From contig WMCF01000030.1 of the NCBI GenBank assembly GCA_009792885.1, positions 8,177,684 to 8,241,683 of the forward strand: a stretch of DNA of 64,000 nucleotides, given 5' to 3'. Both the position numbers and the translations under genes were made by a program. The stretch's first letter is position 1. Each line of letters begins with the position of its first letter. Source of the stretch: Eremophila alpestris peregrina (Eukaryota; Chordata; Aves; Passeriformes; Alaudidae). This document shows, piece by piece, positions 33,692 to 47,043 of the stretch. A model generated the notes under the pieces. It saw only the letters and a program-made list of their open reading frames with translations. It searched no databases and was not told where the DNA came from.

Positions 33692-36600
33692 GGAAATATT
33701 CCTGGAAGCAAAAGATACCACACATCTTTTTCCATTATGGAGATGCCATGAAACCTCTTGGTATGTTTATGTTTATAGATAAGTGTTCACAAAAAATAAA
33801 AAGCTGCCCTGCAATTTCCCTGTGTTCTGCGTGTTAAAGTGCATTACAGAGAAAAATAGACAGTTTTGTGCTATATGGTTGGCTTTCACAGAGCTGTGGA
33901 TTTTATTGCTGTGGGCAGCTCTTTGAAAATCTGTCTTCTGATTTTATTTGTCTCATCTTATTCTCTGTGCCCAGTGGATTGAACAGTGAACCATATGAAT
34001 TTTGAAAGTGGTTTTGGGCCATTCATCCTTGCTGGTTTATAAGTGTTGTATCAGGAATCACTTGGAAAATTATTCCTGCTTCTTCACAAATTTGTCAGCT
34101 CCTTCTGGCAGGTGCTCCTATCAAAGAACAGAGAGCTAATATAACAGAACTTGCTAACAAATAATGTAGTGTGGCAATGGTAAAGCATTTTAAGCTTCTG
34201 ATGGCTAATTTTGTGTCTCCTAAGTCCAAAATAAAGTCTCTCCCTTACTCCAGAGTGCCCCAGTGCTTTACAACTGGATATAAAGTCATAGCCTGTAATG
34301 TACTGGCTGTTTTCTCAAAAAGTCATTTGACTTAATAGGGTAAAAATCTATATGATTATAGCAATATGTAAAAAATTCATAGTTATGACATGAAAAACTC
34401 ATTTTTGAATTTGGAGGTTGTAGTAAGTTGCCTAACAGAGGCCACCAGAGCCTGGCTATTACAGAAACCTAAAGCTTCCTGTACTCAAGATTCATTCATC
34501 ACAAAATGGGGAATAATGTGCTTACATTCATCCTTGCACAGCAGTGATAACCAGGGCTGAGCTGAAGTGCTTTCAGCATGGTGGTATCTTCTGAGTGCTG
34601 GAGAAAATTGTCTCTTGCAGAACAGGTTTGAGTGCTCATGAAGAACTTGATCTTCCTTTGGATTTACCTGTGAAAAGACTACTTACTGTATGTAGTCATG
34701 TGCACATATGTGGGAGATCCTTTTGCCATTTTTTTGCAGTCCTTTCACAAATGGAATTTTGAATGAAGTTGTACTACCACACAAAAAAAGAAATATGCTA
34801 GTATCAATTTGTTTTCTATCCATGAGTACAGAAATGAGTTGAGTAGAATGTTTCACTCAGTAGAATATGCATGGACATAAGTATTACCCTCTTGGTGGAC
34901 TATTGGGTGTTGCTTCTTTACAGAAGCTGGCAGAATTGCTGTGATTCCAGATTCTTCAGGCTTCCTGTTAATTTTGGCCATTCCTAGAGATGGAGTAAGA
35001 ACAGTGAAGGTGCCTCTCTGATTTAGCTATTATGTCACATTAATTCACTGACTAAAAGGAGAACAGCTGATCTAAGCTACTTCAGAAAATGGTGCTCTTA
35101 GTTTTTTTTGTCATAGAAAAAATAAGTATCTTAATTTCTTCTCCATTCTCCGCTACCCAGCTGATCCTTGCTTCTACAGGCCTGATTGCAGGTTTAGGAG
35201 GGTAAATAAAGCCTTGGACCTGTGTTGTGCCTCACTTCCATCTTTTACATCTAGAAAGGAGAAGTTGACCTTACTTTGCCTGTCCTTGCTGGGAGAAAAG
35301 AGGGCTTGGGTAGACTTTGCTTAGCGCAAGGAACAGAGATGGTCTGAGGGGCAGGAGGTGTGTGTGGGTGCAGTTAGCTGACAGTCTGAGCTTCAGGCAG
35401 CTGTAAGGCTGGCAAAACAGATACCTAGTGAGAAATGTGGAGAGTTACAGGGAGCTCTGCTGCACTTCTGGGTCACCAGAGTGCAGGTGCAGCGGGAAGC
35501 AGGGGAATGCACTCTGTGAAATGGCAGCCCTGCAGCTGCTCCCTTTGTTACAGATGTGTAGGAACAGTTCAGAAGTCAGAGAGGGCCAGAAGAAAACTGA
35601 GTGCATTCCTACAAAAAAAAGGCTAATTTTTAAGTCAGTTATATCTGGTCTTTGAATAGAGTTAGCACTACAAGGGAAAGATTGTGCCCATCCTTAATGG
35701 GAAGTAAATGATTCAGTGTTTTATCAAACATGATTTTTTTACGTGTGGTTGGTTTGCTCACTGCTGGTGAGAATTGTGTTCATCTTTGGTTAAGGTAGAA
35801 AAAATACTGGATTTGCTTTGGTGACATTGTGGTGGTGTGATTGCTCTTTCTGCCTTTGGCTTGATCACTCAGTTGTATTTTTGATTAAGATGGGAACACA
35901 TCACAGTTACTGTGGAGTTTTCCGTTCTGAGCAAACCAGTATAAAAACAGGTGATGATTTAGGAAAGACTGGGAAAAAATTGCCAATACTATTTGTGTCT
36001 TGGTCTTTGAAAGTCTTTGAAATTTTGTTTTTGTTTATTTTTTTTTTTTAAGAAAAGCCTTTCAGCAGCAGGATACTCAGAATGTTTATTGGAAATTTTA
36101 TGTACATTTTCCAAAATAAATACTCTATTACAATGCTACCTTGGCATTGACTATTTTGGCCAAATACATTTAAATTCTTATAAGCTGTTGAAATTTAGAA
36201 AATTTGTCAGTTTAATACAAGTCCCTTTTTGATGAAAAATAAGAACATTTGATAAAACAAATCTTGTCTGTAGTCCAGCCTGATCTTACAGAATTTTGAG
36301 GACCCTTCCAGCTTCTCCAAGTTAGTTTTTCGCTACAAAAGATACAGTTCCATGAGAGACCATGTGTGCAAAAAAGGAAATATTTAGGGCCTAAATGATA
36401 GCAATGAAAACCAATTAATAGGGAGGGAAGGGATTTTTGCAGCAGCAAAAATGCAGCAGTGCTAATATCCTAGTACATGGATAATGCTCACAAACCACTT
36501 AAAAATACTTACGTGAGAAAATGTTTTATAACTGCCAGTGCTATTCTGTAATCTTAACAGTTATGCAAATACAAGTGTGAAAAATAAAACCAAAAATGGC

Positions 36601-38303
36601 CCCAGTTTTCTTTCCCCATGTGGAACGGGCAGGGCTGGGTGTGCTCGGTGGCCTGAGCCCGTGGCAGCGGGGCATGGAGACACTGCCAGGGACCCACAAC
36701 ACCTGGCCTGAGTCACACCCATGGGAGGTGGCCCTGGGACACCCACCTGCCTGCTTCTGGAATGGCAGGAGCCATGTCAGGGCACTGAGGTACAGCCTTC
36801 CTCGGAATATTTGGCAGCGTGTTTTGTAGATCCTGCTTAAATGTTGGCTGAAGAGAGTCTGCAAACTTGTATGGCACAATGTGACCACAACTAAATGACA
36901 AATATCCATCTTATAAACAAAACTAACACCACAGCGTATAACTGTCTCTGCTAAATGTGGAGCTGTGTTTTCTAGGGAGTCAGTATTGAACTTCCTAGTT
37001 CCAGTAAAATTGGAGGCAGTAAACCGTCCTCCTATCTCTAGAAAAGATACCAATCACATTTTAATTAAAAAAAATAGGATGATTCACAGAAACTATTTTC
37101 CTCCTCTTTTGGAGGCCATTTACAGTTGCTAAGCTCTTGCTGTATGCCAGTTATATCAGCTATTTGACTCCATTTTCCCTTTTTTTGGTGGATAATTTAG
37201 CAACAAGATATCCCAGAGAAAATAAGACTAAAAAATATCATTGAAAATAGCTATGAAGACATTTCACAGTTATTACAATGATCTTTATTATTGCTAAGAC
37301 CACAAAGGATTTGGTTTTTCTTCCTTTGGTAGGAAGGGTTCTGTGAGGTCAGGCACTTTGTGTCAGAGCTCTGTTCATTCTGTAAAGTTTTTCTCATGTT
37401 GTTGATAGAACAGGTTTACAGGTGTGGAGGAATATATGGACAATATAATTTTATTCTTTTGCTACTCTTGAACATAAAGCCTCTCACTTCCATAGTTAGA
37501 AACGTTTTATCCAGAAAAAAATGCTCTGTCAACTTCCTGGAAGATAAAACAGATACAGGCCCAGTTGCAGTTCTCTGGTTTGAAGAGAATCCAAGAGGGT
37601 TTCTCGTACAAATCATTAGTAATCAACATCTTAGGAGAATTTAGGAATAATACTTTTGTTGACCAGCTTGGGTTTGGGCTGCTAGCTGGAAACACTCCCC
37701 AGTGTATTTCCGCATGTTTTAATTTGGGTGAGTCATATTACGTTGGACAGACTTCCTCTGCTGCTCCTCATCTTTCATCTCCATCCTACACTGTGGGCTT
37801 CCCCTGGGAACTGCTGTAGGTGTCTGCCCACAGCTCTCTGGGTGACCTCACCAGCAGCTCCTTGGCTCCCTCCCTGTAGCTCGTTTTCCTCTGCAAAAAG
37901 CCACTAAAGGAAATGGTGGAAAGGGCCAGACAGCCTTCCCCCAAAATCCCAAGGCAAAAGGCTGGGCTGTGTCTAATACCTCTCACTAATAATGCTTCAG
38001 ATGTATTATTTATTTTTCTAGGATCTTCTAAGTAAAGTCAAGTGTGAATATTTGCTGTACTGTATTAGTCTTTTGTTGAATTTTGTTGAATATGGAAGTT
38101 CTGTATTTTTGCCAAATGTGCTGTGAATACTTAAAATTTGTTTTTCCTTCTGCCTTTTTAGTGTGTTAGGGAGAGTGGGAAGACACAAGTTCATACTTTT
38201 CTATAATGTTTTTGAGTCTATTTCTTGTTGTTTGAAGTATGTTTTGGAGAGAATGCAATGTACTTTATTCTTGCTGCAAGCAGATTGGTGAGAGATGTTT
38301 TCT

Positions 38304-38350
38304 GTACACACACAAATGCATGTGTACACATGTACGTGCATGCACACACA
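38304..38350. repeat. Alternating purine-pyrimidine (CA/TG-rich) stretch
   Basis: ACACACAC, TGCATGTGTACACATGTACG and GTGCATGCACACACA words follow each other. It is largely alternating purine-pyrimidine and partly palindromic, a sequence type able to adopt Z-DNA. Confidence 0.6.
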
Positions 38351-39748
38351 TAAACATATAAAGGCACCCTAGACCAAACTCATTCAGAAACTCTTTTTCT
38401 TCTGTATTCTCTTCCTGCTTTGCTTTCTAAAATGTAGTAGCTTCAAAGATTTTAACTGATTTTCTGCATTCTTGTGAAATACAGTATTTGGCTAAGTGTT
38501 AAGGTGTCGGCTTGCCCTATTTCCTCTTCACAGAACCATTCTTCACACCTGCAGCTTTCTTCTGTTTTTCATACCAGAAATACTTGCATCAGTCTTAAAC
38601 CTTTGCCAAGTCACTGCTGACACATATTTCTGTAGTTCTTTATTTACAGTGTGGTTCTCTTTCTTGATACAAAATGTCAGCATCTGTACTGGACAGGCTA
38701 ATTTATTTGGAGAAGGTCACGACATCACTTAAGGGAAAGCTAGGCCTTTAGCTGAGAAAAAGCTTTAACATAATCCTTACCTGTTATGATTATGCTGAAA
38801 GTAAGCTTGTTGTAATGAAAACAGTATGTCATACTGAATTAAAGATTATCTCTGGTATAGGGAGGAATCTCACCACATAAAAAATTTGGCACATGACCAT
38901 TTTTTCTCTCTTCTGAGACAGAAATAAATATTGCAATAAGCAGAAGACTGTTGCTTCAAATAATAAATTGAGATAGTTGAGTTGGAGTGCATTAACTCTT
39001 TATGTTACGCATTTGCATTTTAGTAGACCTGTTAATGCTGTTGTAGTTTTTGGCCTTTTAAATATATGATAAATAATAGTTACATTTAGTGTTGTTTTAC
39101 ATCACCTGATTGTACTGAAATCAGTTTTGTGCAAAGACACTCATAAATGGGTCTTCCACTTGAAGAACAGTTGAAGAAACTGTCCAGTACAGGGGTGCTT
39201 GTTTCGATCTGGCAAAGCTCACGGGCCACAAAGTGCTGTCCTGATTAGTCCCTCTGGTGTGCTGGAATGCTGAGCTTGTAATACCTCATTACTTGTAACA
39301 AAACCATGGTGTTTAGGAGGAGGTGGAAAATGCTGGATGTATAATCTTAATTACCATAATCTGGTAATTACACCAGGCATATCAACATAAATATTCAGGT
39401 TTTTACTCTTTTGTGCATGTCTTGATGGTTTTCTCCTTTTGTCAAATAGTTGTTAATGAGCCTTTCTTAAATTTCCTTCATCTCCTTTGATTATCAGGCT
39501 GCATTGCCAGGAGCTGGTTTAGATGTTTAATCTCTTAGGCATTATAGGGTGGCAAAATGAGGTAGTAAATACGGTAGCCATTGCAGTCTGTTCCTCGTAA
39601 TGGTTAAGCATGTTGCAACAAAAACCTCCGTGAAGTTCTGTAATTTGTTGGTAACTTAACCTGGTTTTTCAGTTTTTGCACTCCTGCTCTCTGAGTCATG
39701 GAGGAATAGTTATTTACACTCCATGTGTGAGAGGCACTGAGGACTGAG

Positions 39749-42700
39749 GTGAGCTGCTGCCTGTGTAGGCTTAGTGGGAGAAGGGGTGCCTGGAGGATGT
39801 TTGTTGCCATGGTCTTCAGACGATGCCAAAACACATTTTTGGCAGTCCCTAGCAGCAGTAGCTGTCCAAGATTCTCTGACCTTGTTGCTCTCCCACAAAG
39901 GAGAAAAAAAATGCAACTGGCTCACAAATACTTTGATTCACAATTGATTTCTGTATTATTTCTAATTTGCATAGTAGTTCCGACATATAAAATGTTCACC
40001 TTATTTGATAAAGCAGGCATGGCTTATTTTGAGGTGCTGGGAAACTGTATCATCATCCCTTGCCAGAAATCAAGTTTGTGTTCAGAAGAAGTTACACGTT
40101 TGCTGATTGAATGTTATGTAAGGTCTCCTTTGAACTTGCTATGTGTGATATTTCTCAGGAACAATGCAATAGTGCTACTTTTCAGAATGCACCTTCAGAC
40201 AATGCAAATACTGTCAGTTCTCAAGATCCCAGTTTATGGGAACATAATATTTTCTGAAATATGTTATTGTAAAAATTATGATCAAGTGATGACAAAAACC
40301 AGTAAATCTAGGGGATTTTCAAAGCAGAGACAAGTCTGAAACATCTCTGCTTCGTTCTTCCTGTTGTGCACTGGTACTAGCGTCTGCTCAGACCTAAGGT
40401 TTAGTGTCAGTTCTAATTCTTCTGCATTTATCTGACAGATTTATCTCTGTCAACCACAGGATTTGTATGCCATCTCATACTGTAGTTTCTGATGCCTGTA
40501 CTTAACTGATTTGTTTCCTATCAGCCTCGTTCATCTTTTCATTTTTGGCAAACTGGATTTATCTTGTTTTTATGATTAAATGGAAGGAGTTGCTAAGGAA
40601 TGAGATCTGGATCCTTTATTACATTTCAGCATTGTTCCTTGGAAACCTGATTATATCTTGCAAATTAGAGTAACATTTCAAAGGTAATAAATCCTGCATA
40701 GCTTGTTAAATACCTCATTTTTTACTTATAGATTCTTACTGAAGCAGAATAATATTATTTCAAACTTTGCCAAGTGTGAAGTGTTCTGCTGTTGCTCTGT
40801 GTTCACTAGTAACTAAGCATTTGCCATGCTAGAACAGAATTACTTTGTCTCAAAGACTTTACATTCAGAGTATGATTTTATAACTGTCAGTTAAATAATG
40901 GCTTTTTGCTAATAATATTTAAATATTTATCGCTTCTCAAACCACTGTGATAAAGCAAGGGAAGTACTTTCCTAGACAAATTCAAATCCACATGTGTTAA
41001 GCTTCTGTTTATCTTCAATTTTCAACTACATGGCTGATACCTGGCTTTTGTTATTTGATGGGCTGTAAAATTCGGTTTTTTGTCTGATGCATTGAAAATG
41101 TGCAGCATATACGTATATTTTGTTGCTGCTGATAATTGGATTAGAGTTCTGCCAGTCATATTTGCTTTTAAGAGTTTATGGTATAGATCCATTTGCATTT
41201 ATGAAATTATTTTAATTGGTGTTTCTAACTGGAAAATGTTCACAGTGTGTGTGTGTGTGTTTTCTCCTCTTGTCCTGGTATCTGATTACCTTACAACTTT
41301 ACTCATGTGAGCAGCTTCCATTCATAAAGAATTCTTTGACAGTCTCTGCTCTGAGATGTTTTTTGACATTCTTCAGTATTTTTCTCTGATGAAAATCTTG
41401 TTGCTAGATGACAATGAGACACTGAAATGGAGACAGAACTAATTGACTTAGTATCAGATGCCCTTGGGCACAATGCATTTTCAGTCATCTCTAGATGAAA
41501 ACCTTAAAAACAAGTGTGTTGAGTTTTCTCTTCTAAAAAAATTCCCCCTCCTCCCCACCCCATCATGGATTTTGGCTTCTTTTAATGGATAATGATGCAG
41601 CTGATCATTTTGGAAGGTAAATCTATTATGTGATTGCCTCTGATAGGATTTCAGCGACTGAAAAGGACTTCAGCAAATCAAATTTTCAGTGATGCTTACT
41701 TAAAATACGTGCTTTTGATGGAAGCTTAAAGCAGTGATCAGGAATAATTGCACCTATAGGCAAAGAACAGGAAACCAAAGTGATGGATTAAAGGGTGTGA
41801 TTAGGAAGCTAGATCAAAAAAAAAAAGTGTATTTGGGGAGAAAACAGGAGTGAAACTTGGAGTAAATAGAGCACTTAAGCATTTCCTATAAAGGAAATTG
41901 CTGCAATGATGCAGTGGGCCCAGGAGTACTTCCAAGCCACGAGGTGGAAGCTGGGTTCTTACACCTCCTGACCTGCATTAGATGGGAACTTCACAGGCAC
42001 CAGTTCCTTCACCTTAATTTCCACAGAGGGGACACCCTGGTGAAAGTGCTGGAGCTTTTGTGAGTGCAGTTGGCCTCCAGCATTATGACATATGGACAAT
42101 CACATTCTGCTGCTTGCTCACAGAAATATGGGAATACTTAATGTAACCTTTCCCTCTGGAGCCATAGGGAGATGGTGGTTTCTGGCATGCTGGGGCACAG
42201 CAGTTGCTGCTGAGCTGCTGCACTCCCTGCTCTGGGTTATTGGTCCAAAGGGAAGCTACTTGTGATGTAGAAACCAGAAAGTCACCCCAAAATAAAACAT
42301 CCCCATGCTGGGCTGGCACTAGCAAATGGAAAATTGGCAAAGTACAAAGAAGCAAGCAAATGAAGAATTATTTTTGTTCCACTGAGGGATTTAAGATAAG
42401 TTGCTCTCTGTACACAAGCAAGCTTGCATCAGTTACCAAACCCAGATCTGACAGCAGCATTTTTACAACTAAATCAGGACTTCCTAGTGTCATGTAGTGA
42501 AACTGAAAATTAAAACTGGGAGACGTGCTACTTCTTCTTCCTGGCCATCTAAAAACAAATGTGGTTTTATTGCCTTTATTTTGCAATGTAAACTTCACTC
42601 ATTTGAATACGTGTTTTTCAAATCAGTTGTAGTTCATGATAAGCATCGCTCTTTCAAGTGTTTTAAGATGTGTGATTGATGTAAGGCATTGTCCTGCCCC

Positions 42701-45700
42701 TGAGGTATACCTGGCTGGAGCAGCACATGGCATGTACCATGTGGACAGTCAGGACTCCAGGCAGCAAACTCCTCTTGATCAGTCTTTAGTAATTGTAAGT
42801 CACGGTGGCCTAAGGTTTGCTTTCATTTACAGACACAGGATGTGTTTCTTAGACAGGGCCATATAGTGAAAGATTGGTGCCACGGGGGCTCTCTGCTCTG
42901 GCTTCCACATGTTTCCATCTCCACTCGTGGAGAATGCTGGAGTAGGAGAAGGCTGCCTCATCATTTTATTAAAGGTGAGCATTCCTGGGCTTTAGCCAGG
43001 ATCATCTTGCAGGTAGAATAGTTTCCAGCTGCCTACTTGCCTGAAACATCTCTCCATTATATGATATTTGAACTCAGGAGGTCATATTTCATCTCAGTCC
43101 TGGAGGGCTGGCCGTACCAGTATCTCTCCTTCACTTCAGGGGATGGTGTGTGTATTCTGTAGGCTCTCACTGTTCTCAAATTGTGTGCTGTTGGTCCATT
43201 GATAGTTGCTAATTAGAGAAGTTAGGTGGAAAACCTCATGTGTGTGTTTCAGTTCCCAAGATTCCCTGAACCCTTGGCATATACTTCATTACCAAAACAA
43301 TTGAGAGCCTGCACTCAGGGTGATGGGATGGTATTATACTTGCTTTCTCAAGGCTTGTACTAGGAAAAAAAAGAAAAAAGGATTAAATGATTGAAAGAGC
43401 AAAACTCATTTCCTCCCCTTCTCCACTATGACTTCTTTTGGTTTATTTTTATGCTAAGGTCAAGAAAATTACTCTTTTATGGACAATATTTACCTGCTTC
43501 TTTAAATCTCTGTTGCATAAGATGGCTAAATACAGGAATACACATGCAATGTTTATGTTGCTGTGAGATGAAGATATGTTCTTAACTTGGCCTGATCTGA
43601 AAACAAAAGCTCTTTTGGTCAGAATCACTATTGCTTTTATGAAGTCTACAACGATTATGGTGCAGCCCATAGTTTTAATGATGTTTACAAGTACCTCACA
43701 TTTCCGTTTGGGATTAAACTGGTTCCATATAAACATGTACTGTGTCTTAATCAACAATGTCACTGAAGAATGTAAAGCAGTGCTCATTTCATGTATTATG
43801 TTCAAAATACCACTTCTTTTTTCTGTGAGGTTGCCTGTCTTGGTAAACTTTTGGTTCTTAATTTATTACCATGGTGGTGGAATCTTCGTTTTCTACCCAG
43901 ATCCTTTCCTGGGCTTACTTCTGTTCTGAAGAGCTGCTAGGTAATGAATAGCAATTCATTCAGTGTTTTACAGGGCTCAACCACCTGCTGTTAGAGCAGG
44001 TCAGAGGATAAACTGTGACTCATTGCAAGGGAGTTTGCCTTCACTGGTGGCCACAGTGAGAGCTGAAGTCAGTGGAGTTTGCAGCAGCTCTGGAGAGGGA
44101 TTTAACAGACAAAGACTTTATGCAATACTGACCAAAATGTGTGGAAATCTGAATATAAGAAATCATGAGAAATTCTCCATTTCTATTTGCCCAGTAAGAT
44201 CTTAACCACAGTGCAAGCACCTTCTTTGAGGTGAGGAAGATCACGCTTTTGACTTTCGTGTTACACAGAAGTCAACTCACCCCTTCTTTCCTTCAAACTG
44301 CACAGGGTCAACATGACTGGGTTGCAAATATTTTGGTAAGAGCTGTTTTGATAACATGCAAAAATACTTGCTGCAAAAAATAAAATGGCTGAAGATAAAA
44401 AAATATTTAATTTCCTAGAACTTAACAGGATAGACTACTTAGACCCTTGATTTTAATTACTGTCTTATCCTTTTTCTAAGGATAAGACACTTTCCTTGCT
44501 TCCTTTGTCTTTGAAAGGAGGGAACTTAAAAGATGAGCATCCTGGAAAGCTGGGAAAAAAAGTATTAAAAATAGTGCTCTACGGTATTTTAAAATTTTGA
44601 AAGAAGCCATTTAAATGGAAAAACCATCATATAACTGGTGATTGCTTATACTTCAGTAAGTTTCCCTTGAAATCTTCCAGTGTTCTGGGTGTGTTGAAAT
44701 GCATGGGTGTCCTGCTGTAACTCGGAGTTGAGTCTTTCTGCTCTCTCATATTTGCCTTTCCCCATCCCTACAGGGTGTACCCCAAAACAACACATTGACT
44801 CATTTTCTTACTCTGTTTTGCTACTATGGTGGGCTAACCGTGACTCAGTACTGGATTGGGTGGAATTGACTCAGAGCAGTGTCTGACTGCTGGTCACTGG
44901 TGCAGGTGGTGATTCAGGGCCATTGGAAGGGTCTCCTTTTTAACACTCCCTGGGGGTATCTCGAGTTATTTACCAACATTTTCAGTGAACTTAATACCTG
45001 TAAGAAATGTTTTATTGTTATTGCATGGAGTCATAGCTCTTTCAGATAGCGTGGATTGTTTTATTGTTGTATTGATATTTAGGATAATTGTGATGTGAAC
45101 TTTTATTTAGCATGCTTGATCATCAGGAAGGTGTAGAGGTCTCTAAGTAAATATTACTATCTTGCATCATTTTTTCTGTTCCTCTAAGTAGATAACAATA
45201 TTTTCTGGCAGTTTTTTTCTCTTTTTTTTTCTCTTTTTTTTTTTAATAGATGTTTGACTCATGTCAGGTCGCTGCAAACCAAAAATCTAATCCTGCAAAC
45301 ACCAAAGATGCAAGAAATGTTCTCAGATAAGGCTTTTTACTGACAGGGAGATTGCTGAGGTGAACGTGGTTCACTGCATGTAGTAAGAAATCCTTGAGCG
45401 GAATCATTGGCTCTTAGAAGTGTGAAGGTATCTGACAATTAGCTTTAAAACTTAGCTTTTTTATCTTTATATAAAGAATTACTTCAGTGAAAGCACTCCC
45501 ATGTGTCTTATCAGAGAAAGTAAGAATTCTCCAAAGTGTTTTTTTAAAGCCTTTCTCAGAGGTCTTACTATGCAGAATATGCCTCTTCTTGTATCTAGAC
45601 CAATTTTCAGAGGTTTTGACGAGGCAGTTTAGTCTGATATGCACCACAGGAGTCTACTAAATAAAATATACATAGATTAAAATTCCTATGATATTACCTT

Positions 45701-46089
45701 TTTTAAAAAAAATAATTTCTTCATCAGTAGGTCCTGCAGGAATAATATAAAATTGTATTATAGTAATGTTTTTTCTTCCACACTGATACTTTTGGCTTTT
45801 AATGACATTAGCCTAGTTTAATACTCTGTACCATTTGGCTCAATAAAGGTATCAGGTATTTAGGTCCAGCCAATTCATAATAGGAAGTACTCAGCTTCTA
45901 AGTAATGCAAGTATTTCTGCAGTTCTTTCAACAAAGCTGTAACAACCAACTTCGTGTGCTAAATATGAGGTACTCTGTTCTGTGGAGGGTTCCCTGTCCT
46001 TTGAGTGTGCTTCCTTGTACTCAGCTGTAATGTGTTCCTAAGAGTCTGAGTGTGCTGGGTGTAGAGGTTCAGCATGGTTTGGTTTCAAA
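39749..46089. other. Intron-like or intergenic DNA
   Basis: No gene is supported. It contains the longest open frame outside the island (ATG 39797 to 40339, 180 codons), which I could not link to any family. A small hairpin sits at 44461-44489. T-rich runs interrupted by C lie at 45216-45244. Confidence 0.55.
44461..44489. repeat. Perfect 12-bp inverted repeat, 5-base loop
   Basis: TGTCTTATCCTT (44461-44472) and AAGGATAAGACA (44478-44489) are perfect reverse complements around TTTCT. Confidence 0.85.
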
Positions 46090-47043
46090 CTCTGGATGAG
46101 GGCAACCTTGTCAAGTGTCATCTGTGACAGCCTGGAACCACTGGTGCCTCACTGTAATTAGCAGTGTCCCACAAGGTTCAGTGTTGTCTAATGTGTTCAT
46201 CAGTGACTTGGATGAGAGGGCAGCTGCCTCCTCAGCAAGTTCAGTGCCAGTACAAAGCTGAGAGGAGTGGCTGATACCCCAGAGTGCTGTGCAGCCCTTC
46301 AGAAGGACCTCGACAGGGTGGAGAGATGGGCAGGGAAGAGCTGCGTGAAATTCAGCAAAGGCAAAGGCAGGGTCCTGCACCTGGGGAGGAGCAATCCTCT
46401 GCACCAGAACAGGACAGAGACTGACCTGTAAAGCAGCTCTGTGGAGAAGGACCTGGGGATCCTGGTGGACAACTGTCCATGAGCCAGCAAGGCCAGTGGG
46501 ATCCTGGGGAGCATTAGGAGGAGCATTGCCAGCAGGGAGGTGATCCTGCCCCTCTGCTCAGCCCTGGTGAGGCCACATCTGGAGTGCTGTGTCCAGTTCT
46601 GGGTTCCTCAGGACAGGAGAGACATGGAGCTCCTGGGGCAGGTGCAGTGGAGGACAACAAAGATGACTGAGGAACTGAAGCATTTCTCCTATGGGGAAAG
46701 GCAGAAACAGTTGTACCCATTCATCCTTGAGGAGGGACAATAGAGAGGGGACCTAAACAATGTCTGTCAGTATCTGCAGGGAGATGGAGCCAGGCTCTGC
46801 TAGGTGGTGCCAGGAATTAGGACAAGAAGCAATGGGCAGAAATTGATGTACAGCAAGTTCCCCCTGAACATGAGGAAGAACTTCTTTACTGTGTGGGTGA
46901 CCTCACACTGAAACAGGTTGCCCAGAGAGGTTTGGGGTCTCCCTCATGGGAGATACTGAAGAACCATCTGGACACAATGATCCAATCCTTTTGGATCAGA
47001 TGTCCCTACCAGTGGTCCCTTCCAACCTCACCCATTCTGTGAT
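46090..47043 (+). mobile_element. CR1 LINE, longest copy in the window, plus orientation
   Basis: Covers the end of the reverse-transcriptase domain through the 3' end. Visible marks: a SVPQGSVL block (46163-46186), then SDLDE, a degraded catalytic box at 46237-46260, 'gagaaggacctggggatcct', VRPHLECCVQFWVPQ (around 46570-46610), and the 3' end 'ggtcccttccaacctcaccc' plus 'attctgtgat'. The expected Phe/Tyr-Ala-Asp-Asp catalytic motif reads FSAS here and lies in a different frame from the upstream block, so the enzyme is inactive. The 5' part, including the endonuclease, is absent. Confidence 0.95.

Larger units (their letters stand above)
33139..39748. other. Intron-like or intergenic DNA
   Basis: No gene is supported. 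An (AAT)n microsatellite lies at 33663-33691. A GC-richer patch occurs at 36596-36800; the minus-strand open frame over it has a TTG rather than ATG start and no domain. A CA/TG-rich alternating stretch lies at 38304-38350. Confidence 0.6.

Noticed and set aside
36541..37053. 170-codon minus-strand open frame
   Set aside because: Begins at TTG, contains no domain, and covers a locally GC-rich patch that lowers stop frequency.
39558..39580. let-7-like GAGGTAG word
   Set aside because: Only the seed matches; the remainder differs and no hairpin partner is visible.
39797..40339. 180-codon ATG open frame, the longest outside the island
   Set aside because: No similarity to a family I know, no promoter or splice context, no low-complexity explanation either. 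Scanning ~117 kb of both strands makes one such frame mildly unusual but not impossible; a protein search would decide.
43449..43929. Region open on both strands for more than 115 codons
   Set aside because: No recognisable protein on either strand; simultaneous openness is more likely chance in a stop-poor local composition.
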